From Oscillospiraceae bacterium (GTDB lineage: Bacteria > Bacillota > Clostridia > Oscillospirales > CAG-272), in NCBI GenBank assembly GCA_015064415.1, contig SVSG01000003.1, positions 1 through 64,000 on the forward strand: a DNA stretch of 64,000 nt, written 5' to 3'. Below, one piece after another: positions 39,787 through 49,209 of the stretch; positions within the stretch are counted from its first letter, which is position 1, and every line of letters starts with the position of its first letter. The notes under the pieces are model-generated. The model ran no database searches. It was not told the origin of the DNA and saw only the letters and a list, made by a program, of their open reading frames with translations. Made by a program: the position numbers and the translations under genes.

Positions 39787-39802
39787 AAAGGAGAACTTAC
39801 TT

Positions 39803-40969
39803 ATGAAAAAAGCAAAGAAACACATTGCACTTATTTTAGCGATTCTAATTCTTTTTAGTGCTCTCTCCGCACTCACGATAAGCGTTTCGGCATCTTATAT
39901 GCCTCCTACAAACGAGACTTCAATCACAGGTGGTTCCTTCTATATTCAAAATGCAGATTCATTAAAATATATGCAAATTGACAATGATGAGGAACCCTCA
40001 TATTCTGCCAGTGGTGCTATAACCGAATTATGGGGATATGACGGCGAAGATCAACAAAGATGGCGCATTAATAAGTTAAGTGGTCCGTATTATCAAATCA
40101 TTTGTGAAAAAAGCGGGTTAGCCCTTTCCGTTCAAGAGGATTGTTTAGATGATTCCGGAGATTCACTGATTCAAGAGCCCTATGTCAATTCACATCGTCA
40201 ACAATGGACAATAACAAAAACGACTCGCGGTACATATGTCATTCGCCCACGTTCAAGCGAATCTTATTCCACAGATTGGTGCATGTGTGCAGGAACCTCT
40301 TTTTTTGGCATTACGGATGGTTTGGATGTAGAGCAAAAAGAATATTCTAACGATTCTTCATTGAAAGATGAATGGTATTTATACAACACTTACATTACTA
40401 CGTTGCTTGCTATTAACGATTCCGATGGATGGAGCAGAGATCCATACTTCACCCCAACTTCACGGTATTTCACAAATTGGGTTAGCAGCAGTATTTATAC
40501 AGAAACCTATTCCTCCTATACTGTGCAAAACATGATACAATGTATGCAACGCAGTTCCATTTTTTACATCCATACACACGGTAGCCGTACTTCGTTTAAA
40601 ATCTCCAATTCTCCTATAAGTATCACAACAAATGACTTGGCCAATATCGATCTCTCGCATATGGAGTTCGCATTGCTTCTAACTTGCAACACTGGAGAAG
40701 GTGGTTATAATCAAGCCAATGTAAATGCAAAAACTCCACAAAATATGGTAGAACGCCTTGTTTGCTGTGGTGTAGAAACGGTTATTGGTTTTTCGGCTTC
40801 TACCTATGTAGTGGACTGTAACTGGTTTGCCGAAAACTTCACTCGTTTAATGTTAGAAACAGACACCACAATTTGCCAAGCCATTCGCACGCTATCGCTC
40901 AATGCAACATATGGCGAAATCGCATATCTTGCTGTGGTCGGCGGGAATACCGCCTATCAATTCATCTGA
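39803..40969 (+). CDS. Secreted ricin-type lectin fused to CHAT/caspase-like (clan CD) domain
   Basis: Signal peptide; beta-trefoil-like QQRWRINKLSG..YYQI and RQQWTITKTTRGTYVIRP; catalytic-like FYIHTHGSR (His) and FALLLTCNTGEGG (Cys), then VERLVCCGVETVIGFSAS as in CHAT folds. Confidence 0.65.
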   Translation: MKKAKKHIALILAILILFSALSALTISVSASYMPPTNETSITGGSFYIQNADSLKYMQIDNDEEPSYSASGAITELWGYDGEDQQRWRINKLSGPYYQIICEKSGLALSVQEDCLDDSGDSLIQEPYVNSHRQQWTITKTTRGTYVIRPRSSESYSTDWCMCAGTSFFGITDGLDVEQKEYSNDSSLKDEWYLYNTYITTLLAINDSDGWSRDPYFTPTSRYFTNWVSSSIYTETYSSYTVQNMIQCMQRSSIFYIHTHGSRTSFKISNSPISITTNDLANIDLSHMEFALLLTCNTGEGGYNQANVNAKTPQNMVERLVCCGVETVIGFSASTYVVDCNWFAENFTRLMLETDTTICQAIRTLSLNATYGEIAYLAVVGGNTAYQFI

Positions 40970-40986
40970 CAAGGAGGTTGTAAATT

Positions 40987-41901
40987 ATGAAAATCAAACC
41001 CTTTATTTTATTCATGGCAGCACTCCTCCTTTGCTTCGGTACGCTCTCCTGTAAGCAATCCGACGAACCAACTGCCACGTTCAAAACAAACACCTATGTT
41101 GCAGACGCCACAAATAATGACATTCCCGTCTCCACCTCCTTAAGTTGTCCTTGGACAGTGAACGGTTTCGAAAATTCTCAAGCTGAAAAAGAGAAAACCG
41201 TTCACCTATGTGGCAAAGAATACACGGGCACTTACACACATTCGGCCCATAATTTTTACACCTCCTATGCAACCGACTATTATCAAACAATCGATGATAT
41301 CATCTTTGGTGTACATTGCCAAACGGGTGCTTTGGTAGAACTCAATGTTATGAACAAATTCTTTTATGAAACCGAATCCAATTTTTCCGTGCTTGAAAAT
41401 GCCGAAGAATATGCCACCGCATACGCCACTGAAATCGCATCCACCTTTATTGACTTATCATCCTATACGTGCCGGGTCACGTTCTACGACGATCACCTTG
41501 CGCAAGACGAGCACGCTGTGGATTGGTATTACGTAACCTTTGTGAAATACATAAACGGCTGGGAAACGATGGATTGTGTCACGATACGCATCACAGCCAA
41601 GGGGCGTTTCGCCTCGTTTCTGGCGGCGGATATCGGCGCCTTTGACGGCTTTTCCCATCCCGACTGTAACAAGGAAACGATTGATGCCGATACCGAAACG
41701 CTCTTGAATCAAATAGCGCAAAGCTCCAAGGTTACTTTGGCCGCCCATAACTTGAAGGATCGTTTTTTAGCATTGACACCGAATGGCACCTATGTCATTT
41801 GTTCCAAAATAACGGTTCAATGGAAAGCAACGGACGGCTTGGAATATAGCGCAGGCTATACCGTCATTAGCGAAGTTGGCAGCAAGCAACCCTCTCCTTA
41901 G
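40987..41901 (+). CDS. Lipoprotein, possibly with PepSY/YcdB-like repeats
   Basis: Lipobox FGTLSC; repeated pattern of Gly-turn strands (DIIFGVHCQTGALVEL; YYVTFVKYINGWETMDCVTIRITAKGRFASF); 17 nt after the preceding gene with SD AAGGAGG. Confidence 0.55.
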   Translation: MKIKPFILFMAALLLCFGTLSCKQSDEPTATFKTNTYVADATNNDIPVSTSLSCPWTVNGFENSQAEKEKTVHLCGKEYTGTYTHSAHNFYTSYATDYYQTIDDIIFGVHCQTGALVELNVMNKFFYETESNFSVLENAEEYATAYATEIASTFIDLSSYTCRVTFYDDHLAQDEHAVDWYYVTFVKYINGWETMDCVTIRITAKGRFASFLAADIGAFDGFSHPDCNKETIDADTETLLNQIAQSSKVTLAAHNLKDRFLALTPNGTYVICSKITVQWKATDGLEYSAGYTVISEVGSKQPSP

Positions 41902-41907
41902 CTACAT

Positions 41908-41952
41908 TACAAACACCCCCAAGCGGCAAATGCCGCTTGGGGGTGTTTGCAT
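41908..41952. terminator. Bidirectional terminator
   Basis: AAACACCCCCAAGCGGCAAATGCCGCTTGGGGGTGTTT. Confidence 0.85.
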
Positions 41953-43086
41953 TTACTTCTTCGGCAAAATATCGATGATCACGTACTCGGCGGGGGCGGC
42001 GGTCTTGATGGGGAACGCCCAGCCCGCAAAACCGGAGGTCACGATGGCCTTGCTATCGTCATCTATGTCATAAAGTCCGTACACCGCGTCGTTGAAGGGC
42101 ACGATCTCCTGCAAAATATCCAACGGAAAGATCTGTCCGCCGTGCGTATGCCCCGACAAAAGCAGATCGGTACCCGCTGCGCCGTTCTCGGCATACTGAT
42201 TGGGCTGATGATCCAGCGTCAACACAAAATCCGAAAGCTCCACCGCCGAAAGCAGCTCGGCAATACTCGCTCTTCCCTTTTCGCCGCGCGCGGCACTGCG
42301 GTCCTCGCGTCCCACCAGCACCAGATCCTCGGTGATCTGCACCACTTCATCCTGCAAAACGGTGATGCCGTTTTGCTCGATGGCGGCGACAAGCTCCGCC
42401 TCGGTAAACGCGCTTGCCACGATACGCATGGGCCTGTCATGGTTGCCGTGGACGTAAAACACGCCGTACGTGCTCTCAATTTTCCCAAGCTCGCAAAAAA
42501 CGGCATACATTCCCTCGCGCGTGGTAGAATTGTCCACGATATCTCCGCAAAGAATGACCAGATCGGGCTTCTTGGCGCTGATCTCAGCACACTTTTCGGC
42601 AAGCTCCTCCGCGTCCAGCGACACCCCGAAGTGCACGTCCGCGATCAACGCCACGCGGTACCCCTCGGTGCGGATCTGCTTGTCGGTGTGCAGGGTATAT
42701 GCGGTCTCGCGCACGGTGTGCAGATTGATATAACCGCCCACCATCACGGCAAGCGAGAGCACAAGCGGAACAAGGAACAGTCCGTACACCCGCCGCCAAA
42801 GGGCAAAGCCGCTTTCGTAGCGTCCGCGCGCACTTTTTTTCAGGATGAAATTAACAAGCTGCACGATGCCCGCAAAAACCACCAGATGCAGCAAAAAGAT
42901 GGCACCCATCCAGCTGAGCATCATGCCCGCAAGCGCGAGCGCGGCCGCGATCACCCACAGCAAGAGTTTTTTGCGCCATCCCGCCACGGCAAGCCCCACG
43001 GTCACACAAAAGCGGCGCAGGATAAAAAACAAATAGATCGCGATCGGCACCGCAAACGGCAACAGTAAAAATGAAAACATTCCCAT
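41953..43086 (-). CDS. Membrane-anchored metallophosphoesterase
   Basis: VALIADVHFG, LVILCGDIVDNS, VFYVHGNHD, LLLSGHTHGGQIFP motifs. Confidence 0.93.
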   Translation of the reverse strand: MGMFSFLLLPFAVPIAIYLFFILRRFCVTVGLAVAGWRKKLLLWVIAAALALAGMMLSWMGAIFLLHLVVFAGIVQLVNFILKKSARGRYESGFALWRRVYGLFLVPLVLSLAVMVGGYINLHTVRETAYTLHTDKQIRTEGYRVALIADVHFGVSLDAEELAEKCAEISAKKPDLVILCGDIVDNSTTREGMYAVFCELGKIESTYGVFYVHGNHDRPMRIVASAFTEAELVAAIEQNGITVLQDEVVQITEDLVLVGREDRSAARGEKGRASIAELLSAVELSDFVLTLDHQPNQYAENGAAGTDLLLSGHTHGGQIFPLDILQEIVPFNDAVYGLYDIDDDSKAIVTSGFAGWAFPIKTAAPAEYVIIDILPKK

Positions 43087-43099
43087 AGCGCCTCTCCGA

Positions 43100-43438
43100 T
43101 CATCTGTAATACACGTAATACACGATCACGGTGCGCACCTTGCCGCCGTGCGCAAGGTCGGGGGCGGTGATGACCACGCCGTCCTTGGAAAGCAGCTCGG
43201 AGGCCTGCATATCCGCGATCTTACAGCGCATCAGAATATCCGCCGAGGCGAACACCAAAAGCTCGTCATCCTTTATGTTCAGGCCGCCCGAGCGGCCGAT
43301 GACCTCATCCACGTTGTCGATGCGCTCGGTCACGTATTTGACGTGGTGACCGCAAATGCGCTTTGCCATATCATAGCGGTATCGCTTACTTTCGGGATTT
43401 TTGCTTTTCGTCCATTTTTCCCATATTCTTTTGAACAT
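43100..43438 (-). CDS. Conserved-looking hypothetical protein
   Basis: 112-aa ORF between metallophosphoesterase and amylase genes; overlaps the end of the amylase ORF. Confidence 0.5.
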   Translation of the reverse strand: MFKRIWEKWTKSKNPESKRYRYDMAKRICGHHVKYVTERIDNVDEVIGRSGGLNIKDDELLVFASADILMRCKIADMQASELLSKDGVVITAPDLAHGGKVRTVIVYYVYYR

Positions 43439-45329
43439 CCTCGATCCTCCAGATCCTCACGGTGTCGGGTGGCACACCGATCTTTCCTTTTTTTGCGCGC
43501 GTGCCGCGCAACAGCTCCACGCCCCCTTGCGGCAAACACACCTCAAACGTCTCCGTGCCGCGATTGGCGGCCACGATGACATGGTTTTCCTTATTTTTTC
43601 GCGAAAAGCAAAGCGCGTGCGCGCCCTCGCGCAGGATGCGGAATTCACCGTCGCAAAACGCAGAATTCTCGCACCGTATGGCACCTAATTTGCGATAATG
43701 GCGCAAAATCTGCGTGTCCTCGCGCCCCCACGGAAAGGGCCTGCGGCAAAAGGGATCGCCATACCCCTCCAGCCCCGCCTCGTCCCCATAGTAAAGCGAG
43801 GGGATGCCGAACGCGGTGTACTGCAATGCCGCTGCCACAAAAAGCCGCACAATGGCAATCTTTTTTTGTGCGGGCGAAAGGCGCATCACCGAAAGCTCGC
43901 GCATGCTGTGCCCTGCGGGCTCCTCACCGCCAAGCACCGTCAGAATTCTTGCGGTATCGTGCGTGGAAAGTAAATTCATCAGCATGTGACACACGGGCGT
44001 GGGATAGCTGCTCCACAGCTCGCGCAATACGCGGCAAAGCGCGTGCGCGTCGCCGTCGCGCGCGAAAGCGATCAGCCCCTCGCGCAAGGGGTAATTCATC
44101 ACACCGTCCAGCTGGTCACCAAGCAGATAGCGGCGGCGCACGCCGTAGGCGATCTTGGTGGCGGCATTCTCCCAGACCTCACCAAAAATCACCCCGTTCC
44201 CGCCCGTTTTCTGTTTGACGCGGGCACGAAGGGCGCTAAGAAACTCATCGGGCAGCTCGTCGGCCACGTCCAACCGCCACCCGCCGACGCCCATCTCGCA
44301 ATAGCGGGCAAGGATGCCGCGCTCACCCACGAAATAGTCGTGTACGTCGGGGTTGTGCAGCTGCAGGCGGGGCAGGATCGGGATCCCCCACCACGCCTCG
44401 TAGCGCGTGGGAAACTCCAGAAAGCGGTACCACGTGAAATAAGGAGAGCTCTCGCCGTGATACGCCCCCTTGACACCGTACGCGCCGCGCCGCCCGAAAT
44501 AGCGGCTGTGATCCCCCGTATGATTGAATACACCGTCTAACACTATTATTATACCATATTTTTTGCATTCGTCAAGCAGATGTCGAAGGGCACTCTCCCC
44601 ACCGAACTGAAGATCCACCTCCTCGTAGTCTGCGGTATCGTATTTGTGGTTGGAATACGCGCGAAAGATCGGGCTGAGATACAGCATCGTGACGCCAAGC
44701 GTGCGCAGGTAAGGAAGCTTTTCCGCAATCCCCCACAGCGTGCCGCCGAAGAACTCGTTGTTCTCCACGTGCGCCCCGGGATAAGCGGGATATTGCATGA
44801 TCTCCTCGTTCCATCCTTTGTGGTACACCGCGTCACGGCGCTTCGCGCCCCCACCGGGTGCAAAGCGATCCACAAACGCGTGATAGATCACCCCGCCCCA
44901 CGCGCCGCGCGGCGTTTTAAGCTCTGTTTGGTACGCCAAAAGCGAAAAGGGCGCGCCCTCCCCCGCCGCAAGCGTAAAGGTGACGTTGTCCGCGCTGTGC
45001 GTACAGAGCGTGTCCGCGCCACGCAAAAAGAGTAATTTATAGTGAAAAACTCCACCCGTTTCGGGGGTAAATGCAAAAAGCTTGAGGGTGAGACGGTACG
45101 TGTCCCACCCTTTCTCGCTTTTTTCAAAGTGAAATGGAAGATCGCGCGCGGGTGCTTCGTCAGAAAGGAGGCAAAGACTGACCCCGCACGCCCCCAGTGC
45201 GCGCGGCACACGGACAAGAAAAGTCAGTACCGTATCCCGCGAAAACGCATTTTTGTCGCTTACGTTCTTCCTTTTCGCGTATTTTTGCAGCACGGGTAAC
45301 GGACAGCCAAGCGGCCGCGCGATCAGCAT
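43386..45329 (-). CDS. Alpha-amylase family glycosidase (GH13, neopullulanase-like)
   Basis: VTMLYLSPIFRAYSNHKYDTADY, IIVLDGVFNHTG, GWRLDVADE, GEVWE, LSTHDTARI; start overlaps glgP stop. Confidence 0.9.
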   Translation of the reverse strand: MLIARPLGCPLPVLQKYAKRKNVSDKNAFSRDTVLTFLVRVPRALGACGVSLCLLSDEAPARDLPFHFEKSEKGWDTYRLTLKLFAFTPETGGVFHYKLLFLRGADTLCTHSADNVTFTLAAGEGAPFSLLAYQTELKTPRGAWGGVIYHAFVDRFAPGGGAKRRDAVYHKGWNEEIMQYPAYPGAHVENNEFFGGTLWGIAEKLPYLRTLGVTMLYLSPIFRAYSNHKYDTADYEEVDLQFGGESALRHLLDECKKYGIIIVLDGVFNHTGDHSRYFGRRGAYGVKGAYHGESSPYFTWYRFLEFPTRYEAWWGIPILPRLQLHNPDVHDYFVGERGILARYCEMGVGGWRLDVADELPDEFLSALRARVKQKTGGNGVIFGEVWENAATKIAYGVRRRYLLGDQLDGVMNYPLREGLIAFARDGDAHALCRVLRELWSSYPTPVCHMLMNLLSTHDTARILTVLGGEEPAGHSMRELSVMRLSPAQKKIAIVRLFVAAALQYTAFGIPSLYYGDEAGLEGYGDPFCRRPFPWGREDTQILRHYRKLGAIRCENSAFCDGEFRILREGAHALCFSRKNKENHVIVAANRGTETFEVCLPQGGVELLRGTRAKKGKIGVPPDTVRIWRIEDVQKNMGKMDEKQKSRK

Positions 45330-47758
45330 TTTTCCTCCTGCAGCGGCGCGATGTGCCAGATGCGCGCGGCATATTCCGCAATACTGCGATCGGCGGAAAA
45401 ATAGCCGGAAGCGGCAATGTTGCAAAGCGACATTCTGTTCCAGCGGACGGGGTCGCGGTACGCGTGCGCCGCCGCACTTTGCGCATGGCGATACGCCTCA
45501 AAATCCGCAAGGCAAAGATACGGATCTGCCACGCCGTTGCCCGCCAGCAGATAGGTGGCAATATCCGCAAAGCTCTCGCCGCCAAAGCCCGCGCCAAGCG
45601 CGCTCACGATGCGCATCAATCTCTCGTTGCCCGTATAGAAGGCCGCCGCCTGATAGCCGCGCGCCCACAGCTCCTCCACCTCGGTCGCGCTGTGACCGAA
45701 CAAAAAGATATTTTCCTCGCCCACGGCCGCGCCGATCTCCACGTTTGCCCCGTCCGCGGTGCCGATGGTGAGGGCGCCGTTCATCATCAGCTTCATGCAC
45801 CCCGTGCCGCTCGCCTCCTTGCCCGCCGTTGAGATCTGCTCGCTCAATTCCGTTGCGGGGATCAGCCGCTCGGCAAGCGTCACGTTGTAGTCCTCCAAAA
45901 ACACCACGCGCAGCTTTTCCTTGATGGCGGGGTGCGCGTCGATCTCCTTTTCCAGCATGCAGATCAGCTTGATGATCCGCTTCGCCATCTCATACCCCGG
46001 CGCCGCCTTGGCACCGAACAAAAACACGCGCGGCTGCATATCAAGTGCAGGGTTTTCGCGCAGATCCAGATACAGCCCGATGATGTGCAACGCGTTGAGC
46101 AGCTGTCGCTTGTACTCGTGCAATCGCTTGATCTGCACGTCAAAAAGCGCCGCGGGATCGATCACCTTCCCCCGCTTTTGCGAAAGCCACGCGCAGAACT
46201 CCTCCTTGTTGGCCCGCTTGATCTCACCAAGCTTATCCAGCACCGCGCGATCCTTAGCAAAATCCGCGAGCCGCGCCAACTCCTGCGGATCTTTGCGATA
46301 CCCCTCGCCGATGCACTCGTCCAGCAATGCCGCAAGGCGCGGGTTGTGATAGTTCAAAAATCTGCGGTGCGCCACGCCGTTGGTCACGTTGCAAAAGCGC
46401 TCGGGGTACATGCGGTAAAAGTCGCGAAAGACCGTCTTTTTCAGAATATCCGAGTGCAGTGCCGACACGCCGTTCACGGCGTGCGACCCCACGACCGATA
46501 AATTTGCCATACGCACCTGCCCGCCCGACAGAATGCTCATTCCCGATATCTTCTCCCATTCACCCGGAAAATGCGCCCAGCACGCGCGGCAAAACCGTTC
46601 GTTGATCTCCTTCACGATGCTGTGGATGCGCGGCAAGCGCAGCGCGAACAGATCCTCGCTCCAGCATTCCAGCGCCTCGGGCATGACGGTATGATTGGTA
46701 TAGGAAACGGTGCGCGTCACGATGTCCCACGCCTTCTCCCACGTGAAATGATACTCGTCAAGGAAGATGCGCATCAGCTCGGGGATCACCAGCGCAGGGT
46801 GGGTATCATTGATGTGGATCGCTACTTTTTCGGGCAGGTTATCCAGCATCCCGTACACGCTCATGTGATCGCGCAGGATGCTTTGACAGGAGGCCGACAC
46901 CAAAAAGTATTGCTGTGAAAGGCGCAGCAGCTTCCCCTCCGCGTGGTTGTCGGTGGGATAGAGCACCTTGGAAAGGATCTCCGCGCTGTTGCTTTTCTCC
47001 AGCGCCTTCATATACTCGCCCTGCGAAAAAAGCCCCATGTTGAAATTCTGAATATTTCTCGCGCGCCAAAGCCGCAACCCTGCCACCGTCTCGGTCCCCG
47101 CGCCCGAGATCATCATATCGTAGGGCACCGCCTCGATCTCCTCACCGCCCTCGTACAAGATCTCCAAGTGCCCCTCGCGCCACTCCTCACGGATGTGCCC
47201 GCCCAGATGCACGCGCTGGATGCGGTCGGTGCGGGGCTGTAAAAAGACCTCGCCGCCGGGCAGCCACACGTCGGGCAGCTCCACTTGTACCCCGTCCACG
47301 ATCATCTGGCGAAAAAGCCCGTAATCATAGCAGATCGAAAAGCCCGTGGCAGGGTAATCCCCTGTGGCCAGTGCATCCATAAAGCACGCGGCAAGACGCC
47401 CCAGACCCCCGTTGCCAAGTCCCGCGTCCGGCTCGCACTCGTAAAGCTCATCAAGCGAGAACCCAAGCGCGGAAAGCGCCCTGCGATAGGTGTCCTCCAG
47501 CCCCAGATTGCACAGATGGTTTTTGAGAGATCGCCCCAGCAAAAACTCCATGCAAAGGTAGTAGACCTGCTTCGCGCCCGCGCGGCTGACCTTTTTCTTG
47601 AAGGCGGCGCGCCGTTCGGTCAAAAGCTCCTTCACGCAAAGCGCCACCGCCTTATACATCTGCTCGCGCGTGGCATCTGCAAGGCCGCACCCGAACTGGC
47701 GCAACAGCTTTCCCTCAAGACCCGCTTGTACGGCGGATACGTCGAAATATTCGCTCAT
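45323..47758 (-). CDS. glgP: Glycogen/maltodextrin phosphorylase
   Basis: YYLCMEFLLGRSLKNHLCNL, GNGGLGRLAACFMDALATGDYPATG, EASGTGCMKLMMNGALTIGTADGANVEI (PLP region). Confidence 0.96.
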   Translation of the reverse strand: MSEYFDVSAVQAGLEGKLLRQFGCGLADATREQMYKAVALCVKELLTERRAAFKKKVSRAGAKQVYYLCMEFLLGRSLKNHLCNLGLEDTYRRALSALGFSLDELYECEPDAGLGNGGLGRLAACFMDALATGDYPATGFSICYDYGLFRQMIVDGVQVELPDVWLPGGEVFLQPRTDRIQRVHLGGHIREEWREGHLEILYEGGEEIEAVPYDMMISGAGTETVAGLRLWRARNIQNFNMGLFSQGEYMKALEKSNSAEILSKVLYPTDNHAEGKLLRLSQQYFLVSASCQSILRDHMSVYGMLDNLPEKVAIHINDTHPALVIPELMRIFLDEYHFTWEKAWDIVTRTVSYTNHTVMPEALECWSEDLFALRLPRIHSIVKEINERFCRACWAHFPGEWEKISGMSILSGGQVRMANLSVVGSHAVNGVSALHSDILKKTVFRDFYRMYPERFCNVTNGVAHRRFLNYHNPRLAALLDECIGEGYRKDPQELARLADFAKDRAVLDKLGEIKRANKEEFCAWLSQKRGKVIDPAALFDVQIKRLHEYKRQLLNALHIIGLYLDLRENPALDMQPRVFLFGAKAAPGYEMAKRIIKLICMLEKEIDAHPAIKEKLRVVFLEDYNVTLAERLIPATELSEQISTAGKEASGTGCMKLMMNGALTIGTADGANVEIGAAVGEENIFLFGHSATEVEELWARGYQAAAFYTGNERLMRIVSALGAGFGGESFADIATYLLAGNGVADPYLCLADFEAYRHAQSAAAHAYRDPVRWNRMSLCNIAASGYFSADRSIAEYAARIWHIAPLQEEKC

Positions 47759-47781
47759 AAAATCCTCCTTGCGGCGCACGA

Positions 47782-49209
47782 TCACACAAGGGCGTAAAGG
47801 CGATGGTAGATCGCGGCTGACCTCCCCCATGAAAAATCGGTGCGCATAATTTTGGAACGTAGCGTTTCCCGCTTTTCGGGATCCCGCCAAAGCGCCAGCG
47901 CCGCGCGCACGGCATCCAAAAGGGCCGCGGCACTGTACTCCTCAAACAAAAAGCCGCCACCCGTGATGCCGTCCGTCCCCTCGGCATAGGGCTTGATGGT
48001 ATCAAAAAGCCCGCCGACGGCGTGCACCACGGGGATGGCGCCGTAGCGCGAGGCAATCATCTGCGAAAGCCCACACGGCTCGCTGGCGGAGGGCATCAAA
48101 AACAGATCGCACGCGGCGTACATGCGAGAGGCAAGCGCGCGGTCATAGCAAATGCAGGAGCGCACGCGTTGCGGATGCTCTGCCTCCAGGTGTCTGAAAA
48201 AGCTCTCAAAGCGCGGCTCGCCGCATCCAAGCACCACCAGCTGTACGTTCTCCTCCAACAGCGCCTTCGCCGCCTCTGCCACCAGATCCAACCCCTTGTG
48301 CGCGGCAAGACGGGAGATCACGCAAAGCAGCGGCACCTCGTGATCAACGGGCAACCCCAGCTCGCGCTGCAGCGCGGTCTTATTTTCCGCTTTGCGCCCC
48401 TTGGAGCGCGCCGTGAAGTTGCGTGAGAGCGCGGGGTCCTTCGCAGGATCGTAGCGCACGTAGTCGATGCCGTTCACGATTCCCTCCAGCTTGTAGGCGT
48501 TCTCGCGCAAAATGGCATCCAGCCCCTCACCAAAGGCGGGTGTGCAGATCTCCTCGGCATAGCGGGGGCTGACGGTGGTCACGCGGTCGGCCGTCACGAT
48601 CGCCGCCTTCATCAGATTGATCACCCCGCCGAAATCCATGCGGCTTCGCTCGCTGCCATCAAGCCCCAGCACATCCCCTAAAATGTCCCCCGAAAAACGT
48701 CCCTGATAAGCAATATTATGGATGGTAAAGACGCTACGTATGCCCGAAAGCGCTACATTTTTTGCAAAAAGCGTGCGCAGATACACCACCGCAAGCGCCG
48801 CCTGCCAATCGTGGGCATGCAGCACGTCGGGAATAAAACCGATGCGGGGCAGTGCCGTGAGCACCGCCATGCAGAAAAAGGCATAGCGCTCGGCATCGTC
48901 AAAGTGCCCGTAAAGCCCCTCGCGCCCAAAATAATACTCGTTATCCACAAAATAATAGGTCACGCCGTCCTTTTGCAGGGATCGGATGCCGCAATACTGC
49001 CGCCGCCAGGCAAGCGTGACCTCAAACACCGCGACCTCCTGCATCTGCGCGCGCCACTCTGCTCCCACCGCGCGGTAAAGCGGCAGGATCACGCGCGCAT
49101 CCTCCCCCACCGCGCAAAGCGCCGCGGGCAGGGATGCCATCACGTCACCAAGTCCACCGGTGGCGGCAAAGGGAACGGCCTCCGCCCCCACGAACAATAC
49201 CTTCTTCAT
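47782..49209 (-). CDS. glgA: Glycogen synthase
   Basis: VLFVGAEAVPFAATGGLGDVMASLP, DVLHAHDWQAAL, LFLMPSASEPCGLSQMIA. Confidence 0.96.
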   Translation of the reverse strand: MKKVLFVGAEAVPFAATGGLGDVMASLPAALCAVGEDARVILPLYRAVGAEWRAQMQEVAVFEVTLAWRRQYCGIRSLQKDGVTYYFVDNEYYFGREGLYGHFDDAERYAFFCMAVLTALPRIGFIPDVLHAHDWQAALAVVYLRTLFAKNVALSGIRSVFTIHNIAYQGRFSGDILGDVLGLDGSERSRMDFGGVINLMKAAIVTADRVTTVSPRYAEEICTPAFGEGLDAILRENAYKLEGIVNGIDYVRYDPAKDPALSRNFTARSKGRKAENKTALQRELGLPVDHEVPLLCVISRLAAHKGLDLVAEAAKALLEENVQLVVLGCGEPRFESFFRHLEAEHPQRVRSCICYDRALASRMYAACDLFLMPSASEPCGLSQMIASRYGAIPVVHAVGGLFDTIKPYAEGTDGITGGGFLFEEYSAAALLDAVRAALALWRDPEKRETLRSKIMRTDFSWGRSAAIYHRLYALV

